DNA of 64,000 nucleotides from NCBI GenBank assembly GCA_963813895.1, contig CAWFAS010000004.1, positions 496,001 through 560,000 of the forward strand, written 5' to 3'. Shown here piece by piece: positions 1 to 7,236 of this stretch. Under the pieces are notes generated by a model. That model was not told where the DNA came from, searched no databases, and saw only the letters and a list, made by a program, of their open reading frames with translations. Positions within the stretch are counted from its first letter, which is position 1; every line of letters begins with the position of its first letter. The DNA is from DASZWJ01 sp963813895. Lineage in GTDB: Bacteria > Pseudomonadota > Gammaproteobacteria > JAURND01. The position numbers and the translations under genes are program-made.

Positions 1-35
1 GCAAGTGCTCTGCAAAATTACCGCAGAGCACTTGC
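1..35. terminator. Perfect 13-bp stem hairpin, possible terminator
   Basis: GCAAGTGCTCTGC at 1-13 pairs exactly with GCAGAGCACTTGC at 23-35 across a 9-base loop. It lies 38 bases past the stop of the minus-strand peptide gene at 74-226, so it could end that transcript. Any T-run on that strand would fall outside the window, so termination is inferred. Confidence 0.5.
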
Positions 36-73
36 GCCATTCCAACAGAATTGAAAGGGTTACAGCGAACCTT

Positions 74-226
74 TTACCAAATATGCATGGGCGAAGGTGC
101 TAACGGATGGTGGGTTCTCGGCTCCCAAAAATGCCAGCTTTTCCACCAATTACCTACCGTAGGCCGACCGCCCCCGACAACCACTTCCATTTCTTTGTCT
201 GATAAATATTGTACTGTAGTCTTCAT
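74..226 (-). CDS. Double-glycine-leader, Trp-rich small peptide (bacteriocin-like precursor)
   Basis: A 50-residue frame beginning MKTTVQYLSDKEMEVVVGG and ending in MHIW. The leader matches the classic double-glycine pattern position by position, with cleavage after Gly19: Leu at -12, Glu at -8, Met at -7, Val at -4, Gly-Gly at -2/-1. The predicted mature part is 31 residues with five Trp, three His, several Pro and no Cys. AGGAG lies 7 bases before the ATG, which supports translation. Such leaders are cut and exported by C39-peptidase ABC transporters; none is visible, but the window starts only 73 bases beyond the stop. An inverted repeat at 266-292 falls in the probable 5' leader and a strong hairpin at 1-35 follows the gene. 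It could instead be a short-lived chance frame, but leader match plus ribosome site make a class II microcin or bacteriocin, or a signalling peptide, the best reading. I recognise no known mature sequence. Confidence 0.62.
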   Translation of the reverse strand: MKTTVQYLSDKEMEVVVGGGRPTVGNWWKSWHFWEPRTHHPLAPSPMHIW

Positions 227-265
227 AAAAAAACTCCTAAATCCTTAAAATGGAACCAATTTTAA

Positions 266-292
266 TTTCAGCCGCTCCCAATTGAGCTGAAA
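266..292. promoter_or_regulatory. Inverted repeat in probable leader of the GG-peptide gene
   Basis: TTTCAGC at 266-272 pairs with GCTGAAA at 286-292, 40 bases upstream of the minus-strand start at 226. It could be an operator or a 5'-UTR hairpin. No convincing -35/-10 pair was identified. The rest of 227-391 holds nothing else that I can name. Confidence 0.25.
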
Positions 293-391
293 AACGACAA
301 CCATAAGGAAAATATATCTTAAAAAGGGAATTCTGCAAGGTGGGGGGGTTTATTTAAAACATCGTTAACGAGTTTTTAGCAAAAATAAAAC

Positions 392-564
392 CTTGGGTGC
401 CAATAGCAGCTACCCCCCCCTTCCTAACCTCCCCCGCAAGCGGGGAAAGGGACTTGCTCGAGCCATATGAGAATTAGCTCAAGACTTCGCCTCCTGCCCA
501 ACCAGTCCCTTCCCCCGCTTGCGGGGGAAGGTTAGGAAAGGGGCAGCTGCTATTGGCACCCAAG
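392..564. repeat. Palindromic repeat, family A, copy 1
   Basis: The terminal inverted repeat CTTGGGTGCCAATAGCAGCT (392-411) pairs with its complement ending at 564. Each arm also contains a CCCCCGC-GCGGGGG-type hairpin beside AACCTTCC. Four more copies occur at 21799, 22689, 26426 and 33056. It sits 70 bases downstream of uvrB and may serve as its terminator. Confidence 0.8.
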
Positions 565-634
565 ATAGCCTAAGCAAGAAACTCAGTAATTCCAAAAAAA
601 TTCCCAAAAATCATTTATTCCCCCCAACACCAAA

Positions 635-2641
635 TCACCCAGAAAAAGTCACCTCCTGTATATGCTTAATCTTATCCCGCACCCTGGCCGCCTCTTCAAA
701 TTCAAGATTCTTCGCGTGTTGATACATCTGCTCCTCCAATTTTTTAAGCTGCTTTGCTAATTGTTTGGGAGACAAGGTTTGATATACCGCCGCCTCTTCC
801 GCCACGCGCTCGGCACGTTCACGGGCTTGCGGGGAAAACTCTTCACTGGTTTCCAATATCACCTTAATTGCTTTTTCAATGCCTTTAGGGGTGATACCGT
901 GCTCTTTATTATAAAGCCTCTGGATTTCGCGACGACGATCGGTTTCCGAAATCGCCCGCTGCATTGAATTGGTAATCCTGTCGCCATACATAATCACCTT
1001 GCCATGAATATTACGCGCTGCCCGCCCTATTGTTTGAATCAACGAGCGTTCCGACCGCAGGAACCCTTCCTTATCGGCATCAAGTATGGCTACTAAAGAT
1101 ACCTCCGGCAAATCCAGGCCCTCGCGCAATAAATTGATCCCTACCAACACATCAAAGGTACCCATACGCAAATTGCGGATAATTTCCACGCGTTCAATAG
1201 CATCAATGTCCGAGTGTAAATAGCGTACTTTCACCCCATGTTCAGCCAAGTATTCCGTAAGATCCTCTGCCATGCGCTTAGTTAAGGTAGTAACCAATAC
1301 ACGTTCATTCTTCGCCACCCGCAAATTGATTTCTGACAAGGTATCATCTACTTGAGTGGCGACAGGTCTCACCTCTAATTCAGGATCGATTAAACCCGTG
1401 GGACGAACTAGCAATTCAACGACTTGCGCAGATTTTTTTTGTTCAAAGTCTCCTGGAGTGGCAGATACATAAATGGTCTGCGGCGCCAGGTTTTCAAATT
1501 CATCAAACCGTAGCGGTCGATTATCCATGGCCGAAGGCAGGCGGAATCCGTACTCCACGAGAGTTTCTTTACGAGAGCGATCGCCACGATACATCGCGCC
1601 CAATTGCGGCACCGTGACATGTGATTCATCGATCACTAGCATGGCTTCACTGGACAAGTAATCTATCAGGGTAGGCGGCGGTTCACCCGGCTGGCGACCG
1701 GAAAGATAGCGCGAGTAATTCTCAATTCCATTGCAATATCCCAGCTCCATAATCATTTCCAGATCATAACGTGTGCGCTCCCCCAAGCGTTGTGCTTCCA
1801 CTAATTTTTGCATCTGATGTAGATCAGCCAGTCGCTGCGCCAACTCCTGGCGAATAAAATCTACCGCATCCAAAAGCCTTTGCCGCGGCGTCACATAGTG
1901 GCTTTTGGGAAAAATAGTCACGCGCGGCACCCGCCGCAACACTTCGCCGGTGAGTGGGTCAAAAATACTAATATCTTCGATTTCGGTATCAAATAAAGCG
2001 ATACGCACTGCTTCGCTTTCTGAATCGGCCGGAAAAATATCGACTATATCACCATGCACCCGATAAGTGGCGCGACGAAAATCCATGTCATTACGCTGAT
2101 ATTGTAACTCGGCCAAGCGGCGTAAAATGTGGCGCTGTTCGATCTGATCACCACGGCTTAAATGCAGCAGCATACTCAAAGTTAACTGCGGATCTCCCAA
2201 GCCATAAATCGCCGATACGGTCGCGACAATAATAACGTCTTTACGCTCCAGCAAAGCTTTAGTAGCCGACAGCCGCATCTGTTCTATCTGATCATTGATG
2301 GAAGCATCTTTTTCAATATAGGTGTCTGAAGAAGGCACATAGGCTTCAGGCTGGTAATAATCATAATAAGATACGAAATACTCGACAGCGTTTTGCGGGA
2401 AAAATCCGCGCATTTCGGAATAAAGCTGCGCTGCTAAGGTTTTATTGGGCGCTAATACTAGCGTAGGGCGCTGCACTTGTTGGATCACATTAGCGATGGT
2501 GTAGGTTTTGCCTGAACCCGTTACCCCCAGCAAAGTTTGATAGGATAGGCCTTGGTTAACTCCTTCTACTAATCGCGTAATGGCTTGGGGTTGATCGCCA
2601 GCCGGTTGATAGGCCGATTCAAGAATGAAAGGTTTGGTCAT
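635..2641 (-). CDS. uvrB: UvrABC excinuclease subunit B
   Basis: This is the damage-verification helicase of nucleotide excision repair, which loads with UvrA and then recruits UvrC for incision. At 668 residues it has the usual length. The N-terminus carries the Walker A motif GVTGSGKT (about residues 39-46), followed by the beta-hairpin segment VSYYDYYQPEAY (about 90-101) that clamps DNA. A DESH helicase box is at about 340. The ending GRAARN motif VI and the C-terminal UVR domain (LEEQMYQHAKNLEFEEAARVRD, the UvrC contact) are present. The gene appears complete. Flanks on both sides are repeat-rich, with family A downstream and the DUF559 element upstream. Identification is secure. Confidence 0.98.
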   Translation of the reverse strand: MTKPFILESAYQPAGDQPQAITRLVEGVNQGLSYQTLLGVTGSGKTYTIANVIQQVQRPTLVLAPNKTLAAQLYSEMRGFFPQNAVEYFVSYYDYYQPEAYVPSSDTYIEKDASINDQIEQMRLSATKALLERKDVIIVATVSAIYGLGDPQLTLSMLLHLSRGDQIEQRHILRRLAELQYQRNDMDFRRATYRVHGDIVDIFPADSESEAVRIALFDTEIEDISIFDPLTGEVLRRVPRVTIFPKSHYVTPRQRLLDAVDFIRQELAQRLADLHQMQKLVEAQRLGERTRYDLEMIMELGYCNGIENYSRYLSGRQPGEPPPTLIDYLSSEAMLVIDESHVTVPQLGAMYRGDRSRKETLVEYGFRLPSAMDNRPLRFDEFENLAPQTIYVSATPGDFEQKKSAQVVELLVRPTGLIDPELEVRPVATQVDDTLSEINLRVAKNERVLVTTLTKRMAEDLTEYLAEHGVKVRYLHSDIDAIERVEIIRNLRMGTFDVLVGINLLREGLDLPEVSLVAILDADKEGFLRSERSLIQTIGRAARNIHGKVIMYGDRITNSMQRAISETDRRREIQRLYNKEHGITPKGIEKAIKVILETSEEFSPQARERAERVAEEAAVYQTLSPKQLAKQLKKLEEQMYQHAKNLEFEEAARVRDKIKHIQEVTFSG

Positions 2642-2705
2642 GCTAATGGGTACCTACGAATATTTTTTTGGCAGGATTTACTTCACAAAATTCCTTTGGG
2701 AAATT

Positions 2706-3438
2706 TTTCCGTTTCTGGGTGTGAAGTTGTGAAGTGATGTTATGGGATTTTTACATCAATGGGGGATAATTGCTACCATAGGAAGTTAGAGTGGATAGAT
2801 AGCTTGTGGTTGTTAGCACAGATTAAAAATTAGCACTGTATTCCCCCTCTCCCGCGAAAGGAGTTTGAAAAAAATCTCTGAACCTATGCGCGGGAGAGGG
2901 TCGGGGAGAGGGCCTGGTATATGGCCTCTAACACCACTTCAATATCCTGCAAGACCTCATGATTCCAAAACCGTAAGACCTGAAATCCTTTTTTACTCAA
3001 TACAGTTGTCCTTCGAATATCATAAGCTTGCTGCTCTTGATGCTGACCGCCATCAAGCTCAATCACCAGATGCTTTTCATAGCAGACAAAATCCACTATG
3101 TAACATTCAATCGGTACCTGTCTTTTAAATTTGTATCCCAAACGGTGAGCTCGTAAATAATACCAAAGACACCGTTCAGCATCTGTGCTTCTTGTTCGCA
3201 ACTCACGGGCCCGCTGCTTCATTCATAACCCTCTCCCCGACCCTCTCCCGCGCATAGGTTCAGAGATTTTTTTCAAACTCTTTTCGCGGGAGAGGGGGAA
3301 TACAGTGCTAATCTTTAATCTGTGCTAACAACCACAAGCTATCTATCCACTCTAACTTCCCATGGTAGCAATTATCCCCATTGATATAAAAATCCCCTAA
3401 CATCACTTCACAATCTCTTCACACCCGCAAAACGGAAA
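2706..3438. mobile_element. Inverted-repeat element carrying a DUF559 gene
   Basis: About 190 bases at the left (2706-2905) are repeated in inverted, imperfect form at the right (3225-3438). Shared blocks include GAAGTTAGAGTGGATAGATA, AGCACTGTATTCCCCCTCTC and CGCGGGAGAGGG. The DUF559 gene fills the space between the arms and its last codons lie in the left arm. A deleted relative at 6836-7233 keeps both arms and a scrap of the gene. No transposase and no clear target duplication were seen, so the means of movement is unknown. Confidence 0.65.
2884..3222 (-). CDS. DUF559 endonuclease-like protein
   Basis: A 112-residue protein of the DUF559 family, related to the very-short-patch-repair (Vsr) endonuclease fold. 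Visible family features are the N-terminal ARELRTRSTDAERCLWYYLR, then GYKFKRQVPIECYIVDFVCY, the acidic LVIELDGGQH core with its Asp/Glu pair, and VLRFWNHEVLQD near the end. Members are usually about 110-130 residues, so it seems whole. The last nine residues (ALSPTLSRA) are encoded in the left arm of the surrounding inverted repeat. No strong ribosome site was picked out. The biological role of DUF559 proteins is not established. Here the gene is the sole cargo of a repeated element, which suggests a role in element maintenance or mobility, but that is inference. Confidence 0.85.
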   Translation of the reverse strand: MKQRARELRTRSTDAERCLWYYLRAHRLGYKFKRQVPIECYIVDFVCYEKHLVIELDGGQHQEQQAYDIRRTTVLSKKGFQVLRFWNHEVLQDIEVVLEAIYQALSPTLSRA

Positions 3439-3491
3439 TAAATATTTTGCAGTGAGCCCAGCCTTGCGGAGAGAATTAGAGAAAGAAGTCA

Positions 3492-4064
3492 TCAAGGCGC
3501 AAAAGTGACTGAATGCTCCTCACTTTCAGAGTCCAAAGCAACTTTATGCGGCAAATCATCCGATTCCACCTCTATTTCAAGGGAGTCATCCTCTTCCTCA
3601 TTATTCTCATATAACTCCCGTTGTAACGCCAAATTAATCAACTGCTGTTCAGTCAAACCACCGAATTCCCCTTGGGCGAAGAGATTGAAGTCTTCATAAT
3701 ACGCATCACTGTCATACTCAGACGAACCTTGTTTCTTAGCCTGCAGCTCCACCACCTTCGCCGCCCATTCCCCCAGCGCCAGTGCAATAGCCTGCGGACT
3801 AGGCGGTAATCGATTAAGAGAGGCCGGCCCACTCAAAAAACCGCGCAGAGCACCAAACGCTTTATCACAGGCTTGTTCATACTGCTCGCCTTCCAGCCCC
3901 ATATTGGCCAATGTTTCCCGCAACAGGTCTTCGCTTTCCTGTAAGAGCGTTCCATCGAACTGTGGTTGCTGGATTAATTCCGTTTTGTAAGCGAAACTAT
4001 CTATATCGGCGTTAAGTGTTTCGTTTAGTTGCCTGTAGGTAGATTCGTAGTCTGGGTCACTCAT
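3492..4064 (-). CDS. Hypothetical acidic protein downstream of the 801-aa repeat protein
   Basis: Unrecognised. From ATG at 4064 the product is 190 residues starting MSDPDYESTYRQLNE. An ATG 11 codons upstream (4097) is possible but lacks a ribosome site. The protein is mostly helical by composition and Leu/Gln/Glu-rich, with a very acidic C-terminal third (NNEEEDDSLEIEVESDDL). No signal peptide, membrane segment or Cys motif is visible. It lies 66 bases downstream of the 801-residue gene on the same strand, so the two are probably co-transcribed. An accessory or chaperone role for the larger protein is possible, as acidic partners of secreted proteins often are. That is only a guess from composition and position. 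Confidence 0.7.
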   Translation of the reverse strand: MSDPDYESTYRQLNETLNADIDSFAYKTELIQQPQFDGTLLQESEDLLRETLANMGLEGEQYEQACDKAFGALRGFLSGPASLNRLPPSPQAIALALGEWAAKVVELQAKKQGSSEYDSDAYYEDFNLFAQGEFGGLTEQQLINLALQRELYENNEEEDDSLEIEVESDDLPHKVALDSESEEHSVTFAP

Positions 4065-4130
4065 GGATTTTATTCTCTTAATCTTTACTTTATACATTAA
4101 AAATCATAGCTGATGGTTCTAAACATAAAA

Positions 4131-6536
4131 CTAACTGGGTTTAACTTGGGAAGCAGATTCGATATCATTACTTTTTTTAGTCCAGGATGCAGCGTTAATT
4201 GCGGCCGATTCCAAGTCTGCTTTGTTTTTTTCTTTTATTGCCTCAACTGCTTTTTTATCGGGACTCGATCCTAGAGCCTGAATCTCGTTATGTTCTCGTT
4301 TTTTAACCTCATTTTCATGGCTTGCTAAAGACTTCGATATTGTATTTCTAAACGTGCGCTGATAATGAGTTTCGGTTGCGTTGTACCGAGATGAGGTTTT
4401 TACCAAGTTATTCGCATCTTCTTCTGATAATGTGGGCGAACGCGAACTATCCTGCCGAACTTTACCCATCTCAGCCGCCAAGCGTTCTGCTGCTGTTTTA
4501 AGTTCAGCGTTTGAAGGTATACATCGCCCAATTAAGGCATAAGATTGGTTCGATTGTGGCAATTTTGTCTCTTGTGGCCCTCGCCCACTTGGAGCTAATG
4601 GTAATGGTATTGTTCCAGGAGCTGCTGGCTTTAGATCCTGTACTCCTAAAGAAATTGCCGCCTTCTCTATCAATTTATTACAATTACCCACGAGAGTATC
4701 GAAAGTCATAGATTGACTATCTCTATAATTATTACATTCAGTTCTTATTGCTTCTTTAGCAGTCTTACCTTTATCTTGCTTATCGTTTTTTGAGGATTTG
4801 CTGACAAGCTCATCTATTTGTTTATTGCATCGTAGCTCCAGGTTGTTACCACCAGGAATAGCTCTAGTTTTTTGTTCAAGTTGATCTTTCTCCTCCAAAG
4901 GTGAGCTTGGTAGTGGTGGTGGGGTTGCTGGCTTTGGAAGTAGATTAGCAATAGGAGGTTCTAACAATTTTTGAAGTTTGCTTAAAGCTTCTCCCATAAC
5001 ATCTTTACGTATGAGCCCATATTTGTCGATTAGTTCTTCTATTACTTGATAACCTGCTCGAAGAGAGTCACTTTTCAGATTGCTTTCATTCTCTGGAATT
5101 AATTTTCCTGTTTTTTCAAGTTTACTTCCCTCCGTTATCAATTCCTTTTTAAAATGTTGCAGGAATTTTTCAAGGTCTTGATCAAATTCAGCCTTCTTAT
5201 CGCCAGTATCCGAAGTAGGAAGTGTCTTGCTGTCTACAACAGGAGATTTCGGAATTACAGGCGGGGTTGGTTTATTCTCTACCCTTTTTACTCCTAAAGC
5301 GATTGCTGCAGTATCTATATATCCATCACATGTCTTCGCTAACTCAGGAAGAGATAAGCTTTCTTTTGAACCCTCGATTTGTTCGGCAATTGCTTTTTGG
5401 GCAATATCAACTATAGCATTCTTTTCTGTTTCAGGTTTTGTGGAACGAGAAGCTATACCGCTCAATTCTTTACAAAATGCTTCTTCCAAATTTTTAGCAC
5501 TTTGAACTATTGAAGAAAGAGGCGATGTTTTAGAAACTTTTATCTCTTTGGTTACACCCATCGCTTCATTTAGTTGTAATAATTCTTCAGCCTCGTTTGC
5601 AGATCCTCTGACTGAAAGTTTTGGTTTAATCTCTTGGACTCCTAACTTCAGCGCTGCATTATCTATATGCCCACGACAAGTGTTCACGACATCAATTAAC
5701 TTTAGGGATGGAGTACTTTTCAACTTCTTGAATTCTTCATCAATTAACTTTTGAGTTTCCTCAGTTATTTCCATCTTATTTATGGATTTGTCCTTGCAAA
5801 GAGTCAACAAATCATTCAATTCCTTATATAATCTTATTTCTAGTTCTTCAGGCGTAGGGGGCTTAGGACTACCGGCTTTTTTTTCATCAGATGCACCAAG
5901 TTGATCGACTAGAAAAATTGGTTTACTGTCGTCTTTAGCTGCTAATTTTTCGTCACCAGAGACTTTAGCTGAAAATTTTGGTTTGGGCTTTATTTCTACT
6001 CCTAAACTCTGTGCAAAATTACTTATATGCTCATTACACTTGTCCAAGACATCAGCTAACTTTGCAGGTGGCTTGTCTCCCAACTTTTTAAATTCGTCAT
6101 CAATTAAACTTTGAGTTTTACGATATACTGTAGCTCGTTCAGAAGTTAGTTCCTTGGGAGTGGAAGGAAGCAATTTATTGAGTTCTTCATGTAAGGTATC
6201 TTTTAGTTTAGCTGCTTCTGAGGCTAGTTCAAGGCTCGCATATTCTTGGTATATATCAGAAAATGCTTTACGCAACGGTGCTAAACTTTCATGCTTCTGC
6301 TCCATATATGATACTAAGTCAAATTCATCTTCCGGTTTAATATTTTGTAATTCCTTTTGAATATCTTCAAATGATAGGTCAATTTGTTGTTTTAATTTCT
6401 CTTTAGTTCTAACCAGCTGCTGCTGATCCACATTTTTAGGAGGGACCCTAAAAAGATCATCATGTTGGGAATAAAAGTCGTTTTTTAAAGCAATGTAAGC
6501 ATCTTTTGCTGCTTTTAAGTCTTCAATCTTGGGCAT
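4131..6536 (-). CDS. Large hydrophilic four-repeat protein, candidate secreted effector
   Basis: 801 residues, unrecognised, Lys/Glu-rich with Pro-rich linkers and no membrane segment. I see a roughly 75-residue module four times, at about 110-185, 230-305, 348-418 and 560-637. Each contains an EF-KL-like helix, then L.DV...C...I...A..LGV, usually followed by a Pro-Lys linker (SLGVEIKPKPK, KLGVQEIKPK, ALGVKR, SLGVQDLKP). Residues 450-530 may be a decayed fifth. The C-terminal 140 residues are helical and highly charged. AGGAG lies 9 bases before the ATG, and a PmrA-box-like direct repeat lies at 6618-6637, 82 bases upstream. Length, repeats, hydrophilicity and that box are what Dot/Icm effectors of Legionellales show. 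Secretion itself is not demonstrable from sequence. Confidence 0.8.
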   Translation of the reverse strand: MPKIEDLKAAKDAYIALKNDFYSQHDDLFRVPPKNVDQQQLVRTKEKLKQQIDLSFEDIQKELQNIKPEDEFDLVSYMEQKHESLAPLRKAFSDIYQEYASLELASEAAKLKDTLHEELNKLLPSTPKELTSERATVYRKTQSLIDDEFKKLGDKPPAKLADVLDKCNEHISNFAQSLGVEIKPKPKFSAKVSGDEKLAAKDDSKPIFLVDQLGASDEKKAGSPKPPTPEELEIRLYKELNDLLTLCKDKSINKMEITEETQKLIDEEFKKLKSTPSLKLIDVVNTCRGHIDNAALKLGVQEIKPKLSVRGSANEAEELLQLNEAMGVTKEIKVSKTSPLSSIVQSAKNLEEAFCKELSGIASRSTKPETEKNAIVDIAQKAIAEQIEGSKESLSLPELAKTCDGYIDTAAIALGVKRVENKPTPPVIPKSPVVDSKTLPTSDTGDKKAEFDQDLEKFLQHFKKELITEGSKLEKTGKLIPENESNLKSDSLRAGYQVIEELIDKYGLIRKDVMGEALSKLQKLLEPPIANLLPKPATPPPLPSSPLEEKDQLEQKTRAIPGGNNLELRCNKQIDELVSKSSKNDKQDKGKTAKEAIRTECNNYRDSQSMTFDTLVGNCNKLIEKAAISLGVQDLKPAAPGTIPLPLAPSGRGPQETKLPQSNQSYALIGRCIPSNAELKTAAERLAAEMGKVRQDSSRSPTLSEEDANNLVKTSSRYNATETHYQRTFRNTISKSLASHENEVKKREHNEIQALGSSPDKKAVEAIKEKNKADLESAAINAASWTKKSNDIESASQVKPS

Positions 6537-6617
6537 GGGTTATTCACTCCTAATATTTTATGGAATTTGATTATGTAAATTTAGCTTTTACAGTTATTAT
6601 TAATAGGGTACAACATA

Positions 6618-6637
6618 AATCTTAACCTAATATTATG
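6618..6637 (-). promoter_or_regulatory. PmrA-box-like direct repeat upstream of the 801-aa gene
   Basis: Read on the minus strand the site is CATAATATT-AG-GTTAAGATT. Against the published Legionella/Coxiella PmrA consensus cTTAATatT-N2-cTTAATatT it matches 15 of 18 positions. A TAATAA -10-like sequence follows about 17 bases later. Position relative to the ATG (82 bases) fits a PmrA-activated effector promoter. Confidence 0.45.
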
Positions 6638-6707
6638 GTAAATATTTTATTTCCATAAAATTAATTACCCATACTACTGAAGAAAGATCTTTTATGACTT
6701 TAAACCA

Positions 6708-6834
6708 GGGCCTGTCATCACAGCTCCCCCACTACGTCGTCCTGCTCCCGGACTTGATCTGGGATCATCCGCGGATCCAGGGGGTCTAAGAAAGCTGTCA
6801 TCCTGAGCGTAGCGAAGGATGACGGCTTTGTCAG
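6708..6834. repeat. Palindrome-family C repeat, copy 1 (partial)
   Basis: Contains GGCCTGTCATCACAGCTCCC, then a CTACGTCGTCC block, then AAGCTGTCATCCTGAGCGTA and GCGAAGGATGACGG. The same blocks recur in the fuller copies at 28202 and 32190. It lies in the 300-base gap upstream of the 801-residue gene and shows no coding potential of its own. Confidence 0.7.
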
Positions 6835-6835
6835 G

Positions 6836-7233
6836 ATGACACCATATCATTACCCACAAGTCTAGACGATAGCACTGTAAAACCCCCTCTCCCGCGAGAG
6901 GAGTTTAAATAATATTTCCAGGCCTATTCGCGGGAGAGGGTTGGGGAGAGGGTCTGGCATATGCTGCGTGACCTCAAACTTTAAACCGTTAGGCCAGATT
7001 CTTTTACCCAATACTAATGATTCTAACCCTCTCCCCAGCCCTCTCCCGCGAATAAGTTCAGTAATCATATTCAAACTCCTCTCGCGGGAGAGGGGGTTTT
7101 ACAGTGCTTTCGATTGGCTGGAGCTAGATTCAATTCAGTTGCCACGCTGATGTTTCCCTCCTTAGCACTGCGGCCGGTGTGTGGCAATAACTTTTCTGGC
7201 TTACTTGTGGGTAATGATATGGATGACACCTTA
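6836..7233. mobile_element. Internally deleted derivative of the DUF559 inverted-repeat element
   Basis: The outer inverted repeat CCATATCATTACCCACAAGT (left, about 6844-6863) has its complement at about 7202-7222. The inner arms carry the same CACTGTA-CCCCCTCTCCCGCGA..GGAGTTT blocks as the element at 2706-3438. Between them a short stretch (about 6950-7020: GACCTCAAAC..AACCGTTAGGCC..CCCAATAC) aligns with the 3' end of the DUF559 gene. Most of the gene is gone. The outermost arms differ from copy 1, so this may be one element nested in another palindrome. Confidence 0.55.
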
Positions 7234-7236
7234 ACC

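Noticed and set aside
51..248. 65-residue plus-strand frame at the left edge
   Set aside because: It runs antisense to the GG-leader peptide gene, lacks a ribosome site and has no family pattern.
6862..7150. Short frames with LPNPLPRI-like sequence on both strands
   Set aside because: They are translations of the CCCTCTCCC-type arms of the deleted DUF559 element, not genes.
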